A DNA stretch of 64,000 bases from Sphingomonas oleivorans (lineage in GTDB: Bacteria; Pseudomonadota; Alphaproteobacteria; Sphingomonadales; Sphingomonadaceae). The DNA lies in contig NZ_NWBU01000007.1 in the NCBI RefSeq assembly GCF_003050615.1, forward strand, positions 124,001 through 188,000. Direction: 5' to 3'. Below the pieces are notes generated by a model. It did not search any database. It saw only the letters and a program-made list of their open reading frames with translations, and was not told the DNA's origin. How positions within the stretch are numbered: position 1 is the first letter of the stretch; each line of letters starts with the position of its first letter. A program made the translations under genes and the position numbers. Shown in pieces: positions 8,622 to 16,646 of the stretch.

Positions 8622-8953
8622 CCGGCCTTACCACCCATGTCCTCGACACTGCTCATGGCCGGCCGGCGGCAGGCGTCGCCGTGCGGCTGATGCGCGAGGG
8701 GCGGCTCATCCATCAGGGCGTCACCAATGATGATGGGCGTTGCCCCGGCCTGTTGCCGGAGCCGCTCGAGCGCGGCCGCTACCGCATCGAATTTGCGGTG
8801 GCCGATTATTTCCGGGCGCAGGGCGCGGATCTGCCCGATCCACCCTTCCTGGACGTGGTCGCGATCGATTTCGGCGTGGCGGATCCGGACGGCCATTATC
8901 ATGTGCCGCTGCTCGTCTCGCCCTTCGGCTATTCGACGTACAGGGGAAGCTGA
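8618..8953 (+). CDS. uraH: 5-hydroxyisourate hydrolase (transthyretin-related)
   Basis: The 111-residue protein hydrolyses 5-hydroxyisourate to OHCU. It starts with THVLDTAHGRPAAGV, containing the N-terminal active-site histidine (His7), and ends with the diagnostic tetrapeptide YRGS after HYHVPLLVSPFGYSTY, which supplies the second histidine and the C-terminal serine. Length and both motifs match HIU hydrolases and separate it from transthyretin proper. It is cytoplasmic, with no signal peptide. The start overlaps the flavoprotein stop (ATGA), and xdhA follows after a single base. Confidence 0.95.
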   Translation: MTGLTTHVLDTAHGRPAAGVAVRLMREGRLIHQGVTNDDGRCPGLLPEPLERGRYRIEFAVADYFRAQGADLPDPPFLDVVAIDFGVADPDGHYHVPLLVSPFGYSTYRGS

Positions 8954-8954
8954 G

Positions 8955-10403
8955 ATGGGAGACTCGATCCGCTTCCTGCTCGACGGCGAGGTTCAGACGC
9001 TTCGCGACGTCGATCCCACCGCAACCGTGCTCGATCTGTTGCGCTACAGGCTTGGCCGCACCGGTACCAAGGAGGGCTGCGCCGAGGGGGATTGCGGCGC
9101 CTGCACCGTTCTGCTGGGCGAGCTTGACGGCGATCGCGTGGCGTGGCGCGCGGTCAATGCCTGCATCCTCTTCGTGCCGATGCTCGATGGCCGCGCGCTG
9201 ATGACGGTGGAGAGCCTGTCGCGCGGCGGCACGCTCCATCCCGTGCAGCGGGCGATGGTGGAAAAGCATGGCTCGCAATGCGGCTTCTGCACGCCGGGCA
9301 TCATCATGTCGCTCTATGCGCGCACCGTCGGCGCGGCGGGCACGGCGGTTCCGGCCAAGGATCTGCTCGCGGGCAATCTCTGCCGCTGCACCGGCTATGG
9401 CCCGATCCTCGCCGTCGCGGAGGAGGCGGAAGTCGCGCCGTCCGAAGAGGACGCCATTGTCTCTGCGCTGCGTTCGCTCGATCGCGACCGGCCTCTGGAG
9501 CTTTCCTGGCGCGATCCGCTCGCCGATAGTGATCGCCGCTGGTTCGCCCCGCGCACTTCGGACGAGCTGGCGCAGATTTTGCTCGACCATCCCGACGCCC
9601 GCATCGTTGCCGGCGCCACCGATGTCGGCCTGTGGGTGACGAAGCAGCATCGCGTCCTGCCCGACATCATCTGGCTCGGCGATGTCGCCGACCTCAAAAT
9701 TATCGAGGAAGAAGAAGGGCATGTCCGCCTCGGCGCAAATGTCCGCTATTCAGAGGCGCATGCCGCGCTCACCCGTCTCCACCCCGATCTGGGCGAGCTT
9801 ATCCGCCGCATCGGCGCCGTCCAGGTCCGCAATTCCGGCACGATCGGCGGAAATATCGCCAACGGCTCTCCCATCGGCGACACGCCCCCCGCGCTGATCG
9901 CGCTCGGCGCCACACTGACCCTGCGGCGCGGGGCCGAACGGCGTCAGATCCCGCTGGAGGATTATTTCATCGCCTATGGCAAGCAGGATCGCGTACCCGG
10001 CGAGTTCGTCGAGAGCGTGACCGTGCCGCGCCCCGCGCCCGGCACGCTGATCCGCATCGTCAAGCTTTCCAAGCGTTTCGACAGCGACATTTCCGCCGTC
10101 TGCGGCGCATTCGCGCTGACGATCGAGGCGGGCAGGATAGTCTCCGCCCGCATCGCCTTCGGCGGCATGGCAGGCACCCCTGCCCGTGCGCACAATGCCG
10201 AAGCGGCGCTGGCCGGACAGCCCTGGAGCGAGACGACGATCGAGGCCGCCGCCGCGGCGCTCGCGCAGGATTATACGCCATTGACCGACGTGCGCGGCTC
10301 GGCCGACTATCGTCTCACCGCCGCCGCCAACCTGCTGCGCCGCCTGTGGATCGAGCAGCAGGCGCCTGAAAGCCTTCTCGCGCTGGAGCCGATCCATGGC
10401 TGA
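8955..10403 (+). CDS. xdhA: Xanthine dehydrogenase small subunit (2x[2Fe-2S] plus FAD domains)
   Basis: Carries electrons from the molybdenum centre to NAD+ during oxidation of hypoxanthine and xanthine to urate. The chosen ATG gives 482 residues. The N-terminal plant-type ferredoxin domain has Cys-rich GCAEGDCGACTV; the second cluster domain has CGFCTPG and CRCTGYGP. From about residue 190 to the end follow the FAD-binding and CO-dehydrogenase-like domains, with VAGATDVGLW and GGNIANGSPIGD. The fused FeS-FAD subunit is the alphaproteobacterial XdhA arrangement. The upstream extension of the frame into uraH is not homologous and is left out. The stop overlaps xdhB by 8 bases. Confidence 0.95.
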   Translation: MGDSIRFLLDGEVQTLRDVDPTATVLDLLRYRLGRTGTKEGCAEGDCGACTVLLGELDGDRVAWRAVNACILFVPMLDGRALMTVESLSRGGTLHPVQRAMVEKHGSQCGFCTPGIIMSLYARTVGAAGTAVPAKDLLAGNLCRCTGYGPILAVAEEAEVAPSEEDAIVSALRSLDRDRPLELSWRDPLADSDRRWFAPRTSDELAQILLDHPDARIVAGATDVGLWVTKQHRVLPDIIWLGDVADLKIIEEEEGHVRLGANVRYSEAHAALTRLHPDLGELIRRIGAVQVRNSGTIGGNIANGSPIGDTPPALIALGATLTLRRGAERRQIPLEDYFIAYGKQDRVPGEFVESVTVPRPAPGTLIRIVKLSKRFDSDISAVCGAFALTIEAGRIVSARIAFGGMAGTPARAHNAEAALAGQPWSETTIEAAAAALAQDYTPLTDVRGSADYRLTAAANLLRRLWIEQQAPESLLALEPIHG

Positions 10404-12708
10404 TGTCGAGCCCCGGCCATTGCGCATCGTGCGCCAGCCACTGCCGCATGACAGCGCCGAGCAGCATGTCTCCGGACGTGCGCTCTATGCGGACGACCTG
10501 CCGGAGTCGCCGCGCCTGCTCCATCTTGCCTTCGGCAAGAGCAGCGTGGCGCATGGCCGGATCGTGGCGATGGACCTCGCTCCCGTCCGCGCCGCGCCGG
10601 GCGTGGTCGCCGTATTCTCGGCCGAGGACATTCCCGGCAAGAATGATGTGAGCCCGGTGATGGGCGACGACTGGCTGTTCGCGGATGGCGAGGTGGTCTG
10701 CGTCGGCCAGTCGCTGTTCGTCGTCGCCGCGACCAGCGCCGAGGCCGCGCGCCGCGCCGCGCTGCTGGCGAAGGTCGAATATGAAGCGCTGCCCGCGCAT
10801 ATCACGATCGAGGAGGCGCGCGCCGCCGGATCGATCATCGAGGAGGCGCAGCGCATGGCGCGCGGCGATGCCGCCGCCGCGCTCGCCGCTGCGCCGCATC
10901 GGCTGCAGGGCAGGCTGGAGATTGGCGGACAGGATCATTTCTATCTGGAGGCGCAGATCGCGCTCGCCACGCCGCGCGAGGCCGGCGCCGTTCATGTGCT
11001 GAGCTCCACCCAGCATCCGAGCGAGGTGCAGCATCTCGTCGCCAAGGTGCTGGGACTCGCCGATGCGGATGTGACGGTCGAGGTGCGCCGCATGGGGGGC
11101 GCATTCGGCGGCAAGGAGACGCAGGCAGCGCTCTTCGCCGCGGCTGCCGCGCTCGTCGCTGCCAAGACCGGGCGTCCCGCCAAGATCCGCGCCGATCGCG
11201 ACGACGATATGGTGATGACGGGCAAGCGCCACGACTTCGACATTTCCTATGATGTCGGCTTCGATGGGGCGGGCTGCATAACGGGCATTGCGCTCGACCT
11301 CGCCTCGCGCTGCGGATCGACCGCCGATTTGTCGATGGCGATCAACGATCGGGCGATGTTCCATTCGGACAATTGCTATTATCTGGACGCGGTCGAGATC
11401 CTCTCCCACCGTTTCAAGACGCATACCGTGTCCAACACGGCCTTTCGCGGCTTTGGCGGCCCGCAGGGGATGATCGCGATCGAGCGGGTGATGGACCATG
11501 TCGCCGCTGCGCTCGGCAAGGATCCGCTGGAGGTGCGCCGCGCCAATTTCTACGGCCCGGGGCGGGACATCACGCCCTATCATATGGCCGTCGAGGACAA
11601 TGTCGCGCCGCAGCTCATCGACGAGCTGGCCGCTTCGTCCGACTATGCAGCCCGCCGTGCCGCCATCGCCGAATTCAATGCGGGCAGCTCCCATCTGAAG
11701 CGCGGCATCGCGCTGACGCCGGTGAAGTTCGGCATCAGCTTCACCACCACCTTCCTCAATCAGGCGGGTGCGCTGGTCCATGTCTATGCCGATGGTTCGA
11801 TCCATCTGAACCATGGCGGGACGGAGATGGGGCAAGGCCTGTTCATCAAGGTCGCGCAGGTCGTGGCCGACGTGTTCGGCGTGGGCATCGAACGCATTCG
11901 CGTATCCGCGACCGTGACCGACAAGGTGCCCAACACATCGGCCACCGCCGCTTCCTCCGGCGCGGACATGAACGGCATGGCCGCGTTCAACGCCGCCAGC
12001 GTGATCCGCGATCGGCTGGCCGCCTTCATCGCGCAGCGCAATGGCTGCCGCGCGGACGAGGTCCTCTTCGCGGGCGGTCAGGTCCATGCCGGTGATGAGA
12101 CGATCGATTTCGCGACGCTCTGCCGCATGGCCTATCTCGGCCGCATCTCGCTTTCCTCGACGGGCTATTATGCCACGCCCAAGATCGGCTATGATCGCGC
12201 CAGCCATCGCGGCCGGCCCTTTTATTATTTCGCTTATGGCGCGGCGGTTTCCGAGGTGGCGATCGACACGCTGACGGGCGAGCATCGCGTGCTCCGCGTC
12301 GATATCCTCCATGATGTCGGCCGCTCGCTCAATCCGGCGATCGACCTCGGCCAGGTGGAGGGCGGCTTCATCCAGGGCATGGGCTGGCTCACCACCGAGG
12401 AACTGGTGTTCGCGGCCGACGGCCGGCTGCTCACCCATGCGCCGTCCACCTACAAGATCCCGACCGCCGGCGATCGGCCGCCGGTGATGAACATCCAGCT
12501 ATGGCAGGGCGGCCGCAATGCGGAGGAGACGATCCATCGCTCCAAGGCGGTGGGCGAGCCGCCTTTCATGCTCGCCATATCCGTCTTCTCCGCGCTTACC
12601 CATGCGGTTGCAGCCACGGCACCGGGCAAGGGCCTGCCAAGGCTCGATGCGCCGGCGACGCCCGAGCGCGTCCTCGCTGCCATAGCGGATCTGCGCGGCC
12701 GTGCCTGA
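10396..12708 (+). CDS. xdhB: Xanthine dehydrogenase molybdopterin-binding subunit
   Basis: A 770-residue catalytic subunit that binds the molybdenum cofactor and oxidises hypoxanthine and xanthine. Visible signatures: RMGGAFGGKETQ and FRGFGGPQGM of the molybdopterin-binding domains, GGTEMGQGL further on, and KAVGEPPFML near the C-terminus, which carries the catalytic glutamate (GEP). Length and order match XdhB of Rhodobacter-type xanthine dehydrogenase rather than aldehyde oxidases. It is cytoplasmic, without a Tat signal, and pairs with the upstream XdhA. The 8-base overlaps with both xdhA and xdhC suggest coupled synthesis in fixed stoichiometry. Confidence 0.95.
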   Translation: MADVEPRPLRIVRQPLPHDSAEQHVSGRALYADDLPESPRLLHLAFGKSSVAHGRIVAMDLAPVRAAPGVVAVFSAEDIPGKNDVSPVMGDDWLFADGEVVCVGQSLFVVAATSAEAARRAALLAKVEYEALPAHITIEEARAAGSIIEEAQRMARGDAAAALAAAPHRLQGRLEIGGQDHFYLEAQIALATPREAGAVHVLSSTQHPSEVQHLVAKVLGLADADVTVEVRRMGGAFGGKETQAALFAAAAALVAAKTGRPAKIRADRDDDMVMTGKRHDFDISYDVGFDGAGCITGIALDLASRCGSTADLSMAINDRAMFHSDNCYYLDAVEILSHRFKTHTVSNTAFRGFGGPQGMIAIERVMDHVAAALGKDPLEVRRANFYGPGRDITPYHMAVEDNVAPQLIDELAASSDYAARRAAIAEFNAGSSHLKRGIALTPVKFGISFTTTFLNQAGALVHVYADGSIHLNHGGTEMGQGLFIKVAQVVADVFGVGIERIRVSATVTDKVPNTSATAASSGADMNGMAAFNAASVIRDRLAAFIAQRNGCRADEVLFAGGQVHAGDETIDFATLCRMAYLGRISLSSTGYYATPKIGYDRASHRGRPFYYFAYGAAVSEVAIDTLTGEHRVLRVDILHDVGRSLNPAIDLGQVEGGFIQGMGWLTTEELVFAADGRLLTHAPSTYKIPTAGDRPPVMNIQLWQGGRNAEETIHRSKAVGEPPFMLAISVFSALTHAVAATAPGKGLPRLDAPATPERVLAAIADLRGRA

Positions 12709-13624
12709 CTGGGCTTCGCCCATGCTCGATCTGCTGGATAAGGGGAAGGATGCAGCGCTCGTCACCATCCTCGCCACCGAAGGCTCCGTGCCGCGCGAGG
12801 CGGGCACGCGGATGATCGTGACGCATGGAATGACGATCGGCACGATCGGCGGCGGCAATCTGGAATATCGCGCGATCGAGCAGGCGCGGCTGCTGCTGGA
12901 TCAGCCGGCCGGTGCATGGCGGGTCCAGGATTATCCGCTGGGGCCGCTGCTCGGCCAATGTTGCGGCGGGCGCGTGCGGCTGCTGATCGAGCATGTCGAT
13001 ATGGGGCAGGCGGAATGGCTGGCGGCGGTGCGCGACGGCACGGGGCTGCTGGAAACGATTTTCGAGGAAGGCGGATTGCGCCGCACTTTCCGCGGCACGG
13101 AACCCGGCAATGATCCGGCCAGGGCGGAGGCCCGGGGGCCTCGTCCCATGCCCGGCGACCGCGTTGTCGAGCGGATCGGCGCCGATCTCATGCCGCTTCA
13201 CCTGTTCGGGGCTGGCCATGTCGGCGCCGCGCTCGCCCGCATCCTGCCCGGCCTGCCATTCGATCTCCACTGGTATGACAACCGCGCGGACGTGCCTTCG
13301 GGCGTCACGATCCTCGACGACGACGCCCTTGCCGAGCGCGCCCGCCGTGCCGATGGGCCGATATTGATAATGACCCACGATCATGGACTCGACTATCGCC
13401 TCGTCTCCGCCGCGCTCGACGGGAGGGCATCCTTTGTCGGCCTGATCGGATCGGCCACCAAGCGCGCACGCTTCCTTTCGCGGTTGGCCAAGGACGGATA
13501 TGGCGAGGCGGCGATCGCCCGGCTGCATTGCCCGATCGGCGTGCCCGGCATCGCCGGCAAGGAACCGGAGGTGATCGCCGTGGCGGTGGCGGCAGAACTG
13601 TTGATGCTGAGAGGCGCGGCATGA
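12701..13624 (+). CDS. xdhC: Xanthine dehydrogenase accessory protein (molybdenum cofactor insertion)
   Basis: XdhC binds sulphurated molybdenum cofactor and delivers it to XdhB. The N-terminal part has ALVTILATEGSVPREAGTRM and GTIGGGNLEY, typical of XdhC/CoxF proteins; the C-terminal half has a Rossmann-like segment HLFGAGHVGAAL and the ending GIAGKEPEVIAVAVAAEL. The start is taken as GTG at 12701, overlapping xdhB by 8 bases as at other junctions in this operon; an ATG seven codons later (12722) is an alternative. The ATGA at the 3' end couples it to the guanine deaminase gene. Confidence 0.92.
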   Translation: MPDWASPMLDLLDKGKDAALVTILATEGSVPREAGTRMIVTHGMTIGTIGGGNLEYRAIEQARLLLDQPAGAWRVQDYPLGPLLGQCCGGRVRLLIEHVDMGQAEWLAAVRDGTGLLETIFEEGGLRRTFRGTEPGNDPARAEARGPRPMPGDRVVERIGADLMPLHLFGAGHVGAALARILPGLPFDLHWYDNRADVPSGVTILDDDALAERARRADGPILIMTHDHGLDYRLVSAALDGRASFVGLIGSATKRARFLSRLAKDGYGEAAIARLHCPIGVPGIAGKEPEVIAVAVAAELLMLRGAA

Positions 13625-14916
13625 CCGTCCACGCCTATCGCGGCGAGATATTGACCACGCTGGACGATCCGCTGCGCGGTGGGGAAGGCGCGGTCGTCCA
13701 TCACCCGAAGGGGATGATCGTCGTCGAGGACGGCGTCATCGCCGATGTCGGCCGCTATTCGGATCTCGCCTGGAAATATGATGGCGTGCCCGTCACCGAG
13801 CTTGGCGGGCTGATCGTGCCCGGCTTTGTCGATACGCACGTCCATTATCCGCAGACCGACCGCATCGCCGCGCATGGCGAGCAACTGCTCGACTGGCTCG
13901 ATCGCCATATCTTCCCGGCTGAGCGTGCCTTCGCCGATCGTACGCATGCGGACGAGGTCGCGGCTTTCTTCCTCGACGAGTTGCTGCGCAACGGCACCAC
14001 CAGCGCGCTCGTCTTCGCAACGGTTCACAAGGCGTCGGTCGAGGCGCTGTTCGACGCGGCGCTGGCCCGCAACATGCGTATCGTCTCGGGCAAGGTGCTG
14101 ATGGATCAGGGCGCGCCCGACGGACTGCGCGATACGGTGGCAGGCGGCCGGGCCGACAGCGAGGCGCTGATCGCCGCCTATCGTGGGCGCGGGCGGCTGG
14201 GCTATGCCGTCACGCCGCGCTTCGTGCTGACCTCCAGCGACGCGCAGCTCGCCGATGCCGGCGCGATGGTGGCGACGCATCGCGACGTGCTGATGCACAC
14301 GCATCTTTCCGAAAATAGGGGCGAGATCGCCGCGGTCGCCGGCCGTTTCCCCACGGCGCGCGATTATCTGGACGTCTATGACCGTTTCGGGCTGGTCGGG
14401 GATCGCTCGGTCTTCGCGCACTGCATCCATCTCGATGATGCGGCGATGGCGCATATGGGGCGGGCAGGGGCCTCGATCGCCTTCTGCCCCACCTCCAACC
14501 TGTTCCTCGGATCGGGCCTGTTCGATTTGGCGCGGGCGGATGCGCATGGCGTGAAGGCCGGAATGGGCACCGATGTCGGCGCGGGCACCAGCTTCTCGAT
14601 CCTCCACACGCTTGGGGAGGCCTATAAGGTCTGCCAGATGCGCGGGGCCAGCCTCGATCCCTTCCGCGCGCTCTATCTGGCGACCTTGGGCGGCGCGCGC
14701 ACATTGGGGCTGGGCGATCGCATCGGCGCGCTTGCGCCGGGATATGAGGCGGATTTCCTCGTCCTCGATCCTGCCGCGACGCCGCTTCTCGCGCGGCGCA
14801 GCGCCGCGGCGGAAACGCTTCACGACCGGCTCTTCGCGCTCCAGATATTGGGCGACGACCGGGCGGTGGCGCAAACCTATGTGGCGGGCCGGCTGGCGCA
14901 TGCGCGCAATGCCTGA
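13621..14916 (+). CDS. guaD: Guanine deaminase
   Basis: Converts guanine to xanthine and ammonia, feeding xanthine dehydrogenase. The 431-residue amidohydrolase shows the metal-binding PGFVDTHVHYPQ, then HTHLSENRGEI, HCIHLDD and GTDVGAGTSFSILHT, the pattern of bacterial GuaD rather than of chlorohydrolases or cytosine deaminase. The start is the ATG overlapping the xdhC stop (ATGA); a longer frame inside xdhC is ignored. It is the last gene of the tightly overlapping block; a palindrome and a 54-base gap separate it from the adenine deaminase gene. Confidence 0.93.
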   Translation: MTVHAYRGEILTTLDDPLRGGEGAVVHHPKGMIVVEDGVIADVGRYSDLAWKYDGVPVTELGGLIVPGFVDTHVHYPQTDRIAAHGEQLLDWLDRHIFPAERAFADRTHADEVAAFFLDELLRNGTTSALVFATVHKASVEALFDAALARNMRIVSGKVLMDQGAPDGLRDTVAGGRADSEALIAAYRGRGRLGYAVTPRFVLTSSDAQLADAGAMVATHRDVLMHTHLSENRGEIAAVAGRFPTARDYLDVYDRFGLVGDRSVFAHCIHLDDAAMAHMGRAGASIAFCPTSNLFLGSGLFDLARADAHGVKAGMGTDVGAGTSFSILHTLGEAYKVCQMRGASLDPFRALYLATLGGARTLGLGDRIGALAPGYEADFLVLDPAATPLLARRSAAAETLHDRLFALQILGDDRAVAQTYVAGRLAHARNA

Positions 14917-14922
14917 TCGTCT

Positions 14923-14940
14923 TGCCAGCTTTCGCTGGCA
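14923..14940. repeat. Short palindrome between guaD and add
   Basis: TGCCAGC, a four-base loop TTTC, and GCTGGCA form a perfect 7-bp hairpin just after the guaD stop. No T-run follows, so it is more like an intergenic palindromic repeat or an RNA-processing site than a rho-independent terminator. Confidence 0.6.
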
Positions 14941-14970
14941 TGACGGCGGCAAGATAAGGCACAAGCGGAT

Positions 14971-15993
14971 ATGACCAGCGATCTCGACAGTTTCGTCGCC
15001 GGCCTGCCCAAGGCCGAGCTCCATCTCCATATCGAGGGCAGCCTCGAGCCCGAGCAGATGTTCGAATTCGCCCGGCGCAACCGGATCGACATCCCCTTCG
15101 CCTCGGTGGAGGAGGTGCGTGCCGCCTATAGCTTTTCGCGCCTGCAGGATTTTCTCGATATTTACTATCAGGGCGCGAACGTGCTGCGCACCGAGGAGGA
15201 TTTCCGCGACCTCGCCCGTGCCTATTTCGCGCGCGCGGCGGCGGATAATGTGCGCCATGCCGAAATCTTCTTCGATCCGCAGACGCATACCGCGCGCGGC
15301 ATCCCCTTCGGCGTGGTCGCGGACGGGTTGCTCGCCGGCATGGCGGATGCGCAAGCGGAACATGGCATCACCTCCAGGCTGATCCTCTGCTTCCTGCGCC
15401 ATCTGGAGGAAGCCGACGCGTTCGAGACGCTGGAGCAGGCGGCGCCTTATTATGATCGCATCGCAGGCGTCGGGCTCGATTCTTCGGAGCTTGGCCATCC
15501 GCCGGAGAAGTTCGCCCGCGTCTTCGCCGCCGCGCGCTCGCACGGGCTGAAGCTGGTTGCCCATGCAGGCGAGGAGGGGCCGCCCGAATATGTCGCCCAG
15601 GCGCTCGACCTGCTGGAAATCGATCGGCTCGACCATGGCAATCGATCGCTCGAGGACCCGCTGCTCGTCACGCGCCTCGCGCGATCGGGCATGACGCTGA
15701 CCGTCTGTCCGCTCTCCAACCTCAAGCTGTGCGTGGTGGAGGATATTCGCCAGCATCCGATCGAGCGGATGTTGCGCCTGGGCCTGCGCGCGACGATCAA
15801 TTCGGACGATCCCGCTTATTTCGGCGGCTATGTGAACGACAATTATCGCGCGATCGCCGGCAACGGCACGCTCAGCGCGCAGGATTTCGTGACGCTCGCG
15901 CGCCACAGCTTTCTCGGCTCCTTCCTGCCCGATGGGGAGGTGTCGGCGCATCTGGCGGCGATCGACGCCTATGTGGCCGGCCGGGGGCAGTGA
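14971..15993 (+). CDS. add: Adenine deaminase (adenosine-deaminase superfamily)
   Basis: A 340-residue TIM-barrel deaminase. Metal and catalytic motifs are ELHLHIEGSLEPE (HxH), LVAHAGEEGPPEY, RLDHGNRS and NSDDPAYFGGYVNDNY. The substrate-pocket region with GLDSSELGHPPEKF and TVCPLSNLKLCVV resembles the bacterial adenine deaminases of this superfamily, known from Pseudomonas, more than true adenosine deaminases. Annotation pipelines often label such genes add. It would convert adenine to hypoxanthine for XdhAB. It lies 54 bases after guaD on the same strand, so probably in the same transcript or a coupled one. Confidence 0.85.
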   Translation: MTSDLDSFVAGLPKAELHLHIEGSLEPEQMFEFARRNRIDIPFASVEEVRAAYSFSRLQDFLDIYYQGANVLRTEEDFRDLARAYFARAAADNVRHAEIFFDPQTHTARGIPFGVVADGLLAGMADAQAEHGITSRLILCFLRHLEEADAFETLEQAAPYYDRIAGVGLDSSELGHPPEKFARVFAAARSHGLKLVAHAGEEGPPEYVAQALDLLEIDRLDHGNRSLEDPLLVTRLARSGMTLTVCPLSNLKLCVVEDIRQHPIERMLRLGLRATINSDDPAYFGGYVNDNYRAIAGNGTLSAQDFVTLARHSFLGSFLPDGEVSAHLAAIDAYVAGRGQ

Positions 15994-16079
15994 ATCGATC
16001 GTGCGGCGGGCCGGGATTCGCGATGATGATGCAGTTTGGCAACTTCCCCTGACGCAACAGGGCAGATAAAGGGCGGATC

Positions 16080-16601
16080 ATGTCCCAGCCGAACCTTTCC
16101 TACATCCCCTATGATGATTTCGTCGCCGACGTGAAGGCGCTCGCCGTCAGGCTTCTGGACGGCGACTGGATACCGGACTTCGTCGTCGGCATCGGCCGCG
16201 GCGGGCTGGTGCCCGGTGCCTATCTGTCGCATCGCACGGGCATTTCGATGCTGTCGGTCGATCACAGCTCGAAAGTCTATGGCTTTGCCGACGAGCTGCT
16301 CGCCAAGCTGGCGCGCCAGACGCAGGGAGGCGAGCGCATCCTGTTCGTCGACGATATCAACGACAGCGGATCGACGATCGTCTATCTGCGCGAGGCGTTG
16401 AGTGCCAATGGCGGCGATCCGGCGAATGTCCGCGTCGCGGTGCTGATCAACAATGTCCGTTCGCGCGCGATGGTCGATTATTGGTCGCGTGAGATCGATC
16501 GCGACGTCAACAAGGACTGGTTCGTCTTCCCCTGGGAAGCGATGTCGGGCCGGGATACGCTCGTCGAGGATGCAGGCGCCGTGCCCGAGCGGCTGGCCTG
16601 A
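16080..16601 (+). CDS. Purine phosphoribosyltransferase (hypoxanthine/xanthine/guanine type)
   Basis: A 173-residue type I phosphoribosyltransferase with the PRPP-binding loop ILFVDDINDSGSTIVY and the N-terminal motif VVGIGRGGLVPGAYLS. Such proteins convert hypoxanthine, xanthine or guanine to the nucleotide. Beside adenine and guanine deaminases it would provide the salvage route competing with oxidation by XdhAB. Which base it prefers cannot be read from the sequence. It follows add after 86 bases and ends at a strong hairpin, so it is the last + strand gene of the purine region. Confidence 0.85.
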   Translation: MSQPNLSYIPYDDFVADVKALAVRLLDGDWIPDFVVGIGRGGLVPGAYLSHRTGISMLSVDHSSKVYGFADELLAKLARQTQGGERILFVDDINDSGSTIVYLREALSANGGDPANVRVAVLINNVRSRAMVDYWSREIDRDVNKDWFVFPWEAMSGRDTLVEDAGAVPERLA

Positions 16602-16608
16602 ACGAAAC

Positions 16609-16639
16609 GCCCTCTCCCGTGACAGGATCGGGAGAGGGC
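16609..16639. terminator. Bidirectional hairpin between convergent genes
   Basis: GCCCTCTCCCG and its perfect complement CGGGAGAGGGC are separated by nine bases, in the gap between the phosphoribosyltransferase gene (+) and the exported deaminase-like gene (-). It probably ends both transcripts, although neither side has a long T-run. Confidence 0.7.
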
Positions 16640-16646
16640 CCTTCCC

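Noticed and set aside
10315-12438. 707-codon open frame on the - strand inside xdhB
   Set aside because: Shadow of xdhB, which carries all molybdopterin-binding motifs; no family resemblance in the antisense translation.
13393-15951. 852-codon open frame on the - strand across guaD and add
   Set aside because: It is antisense to two well-supported enzymes, has arginine/histidine-rich composition typical of GC-rich shadow frames, and shows no domain.
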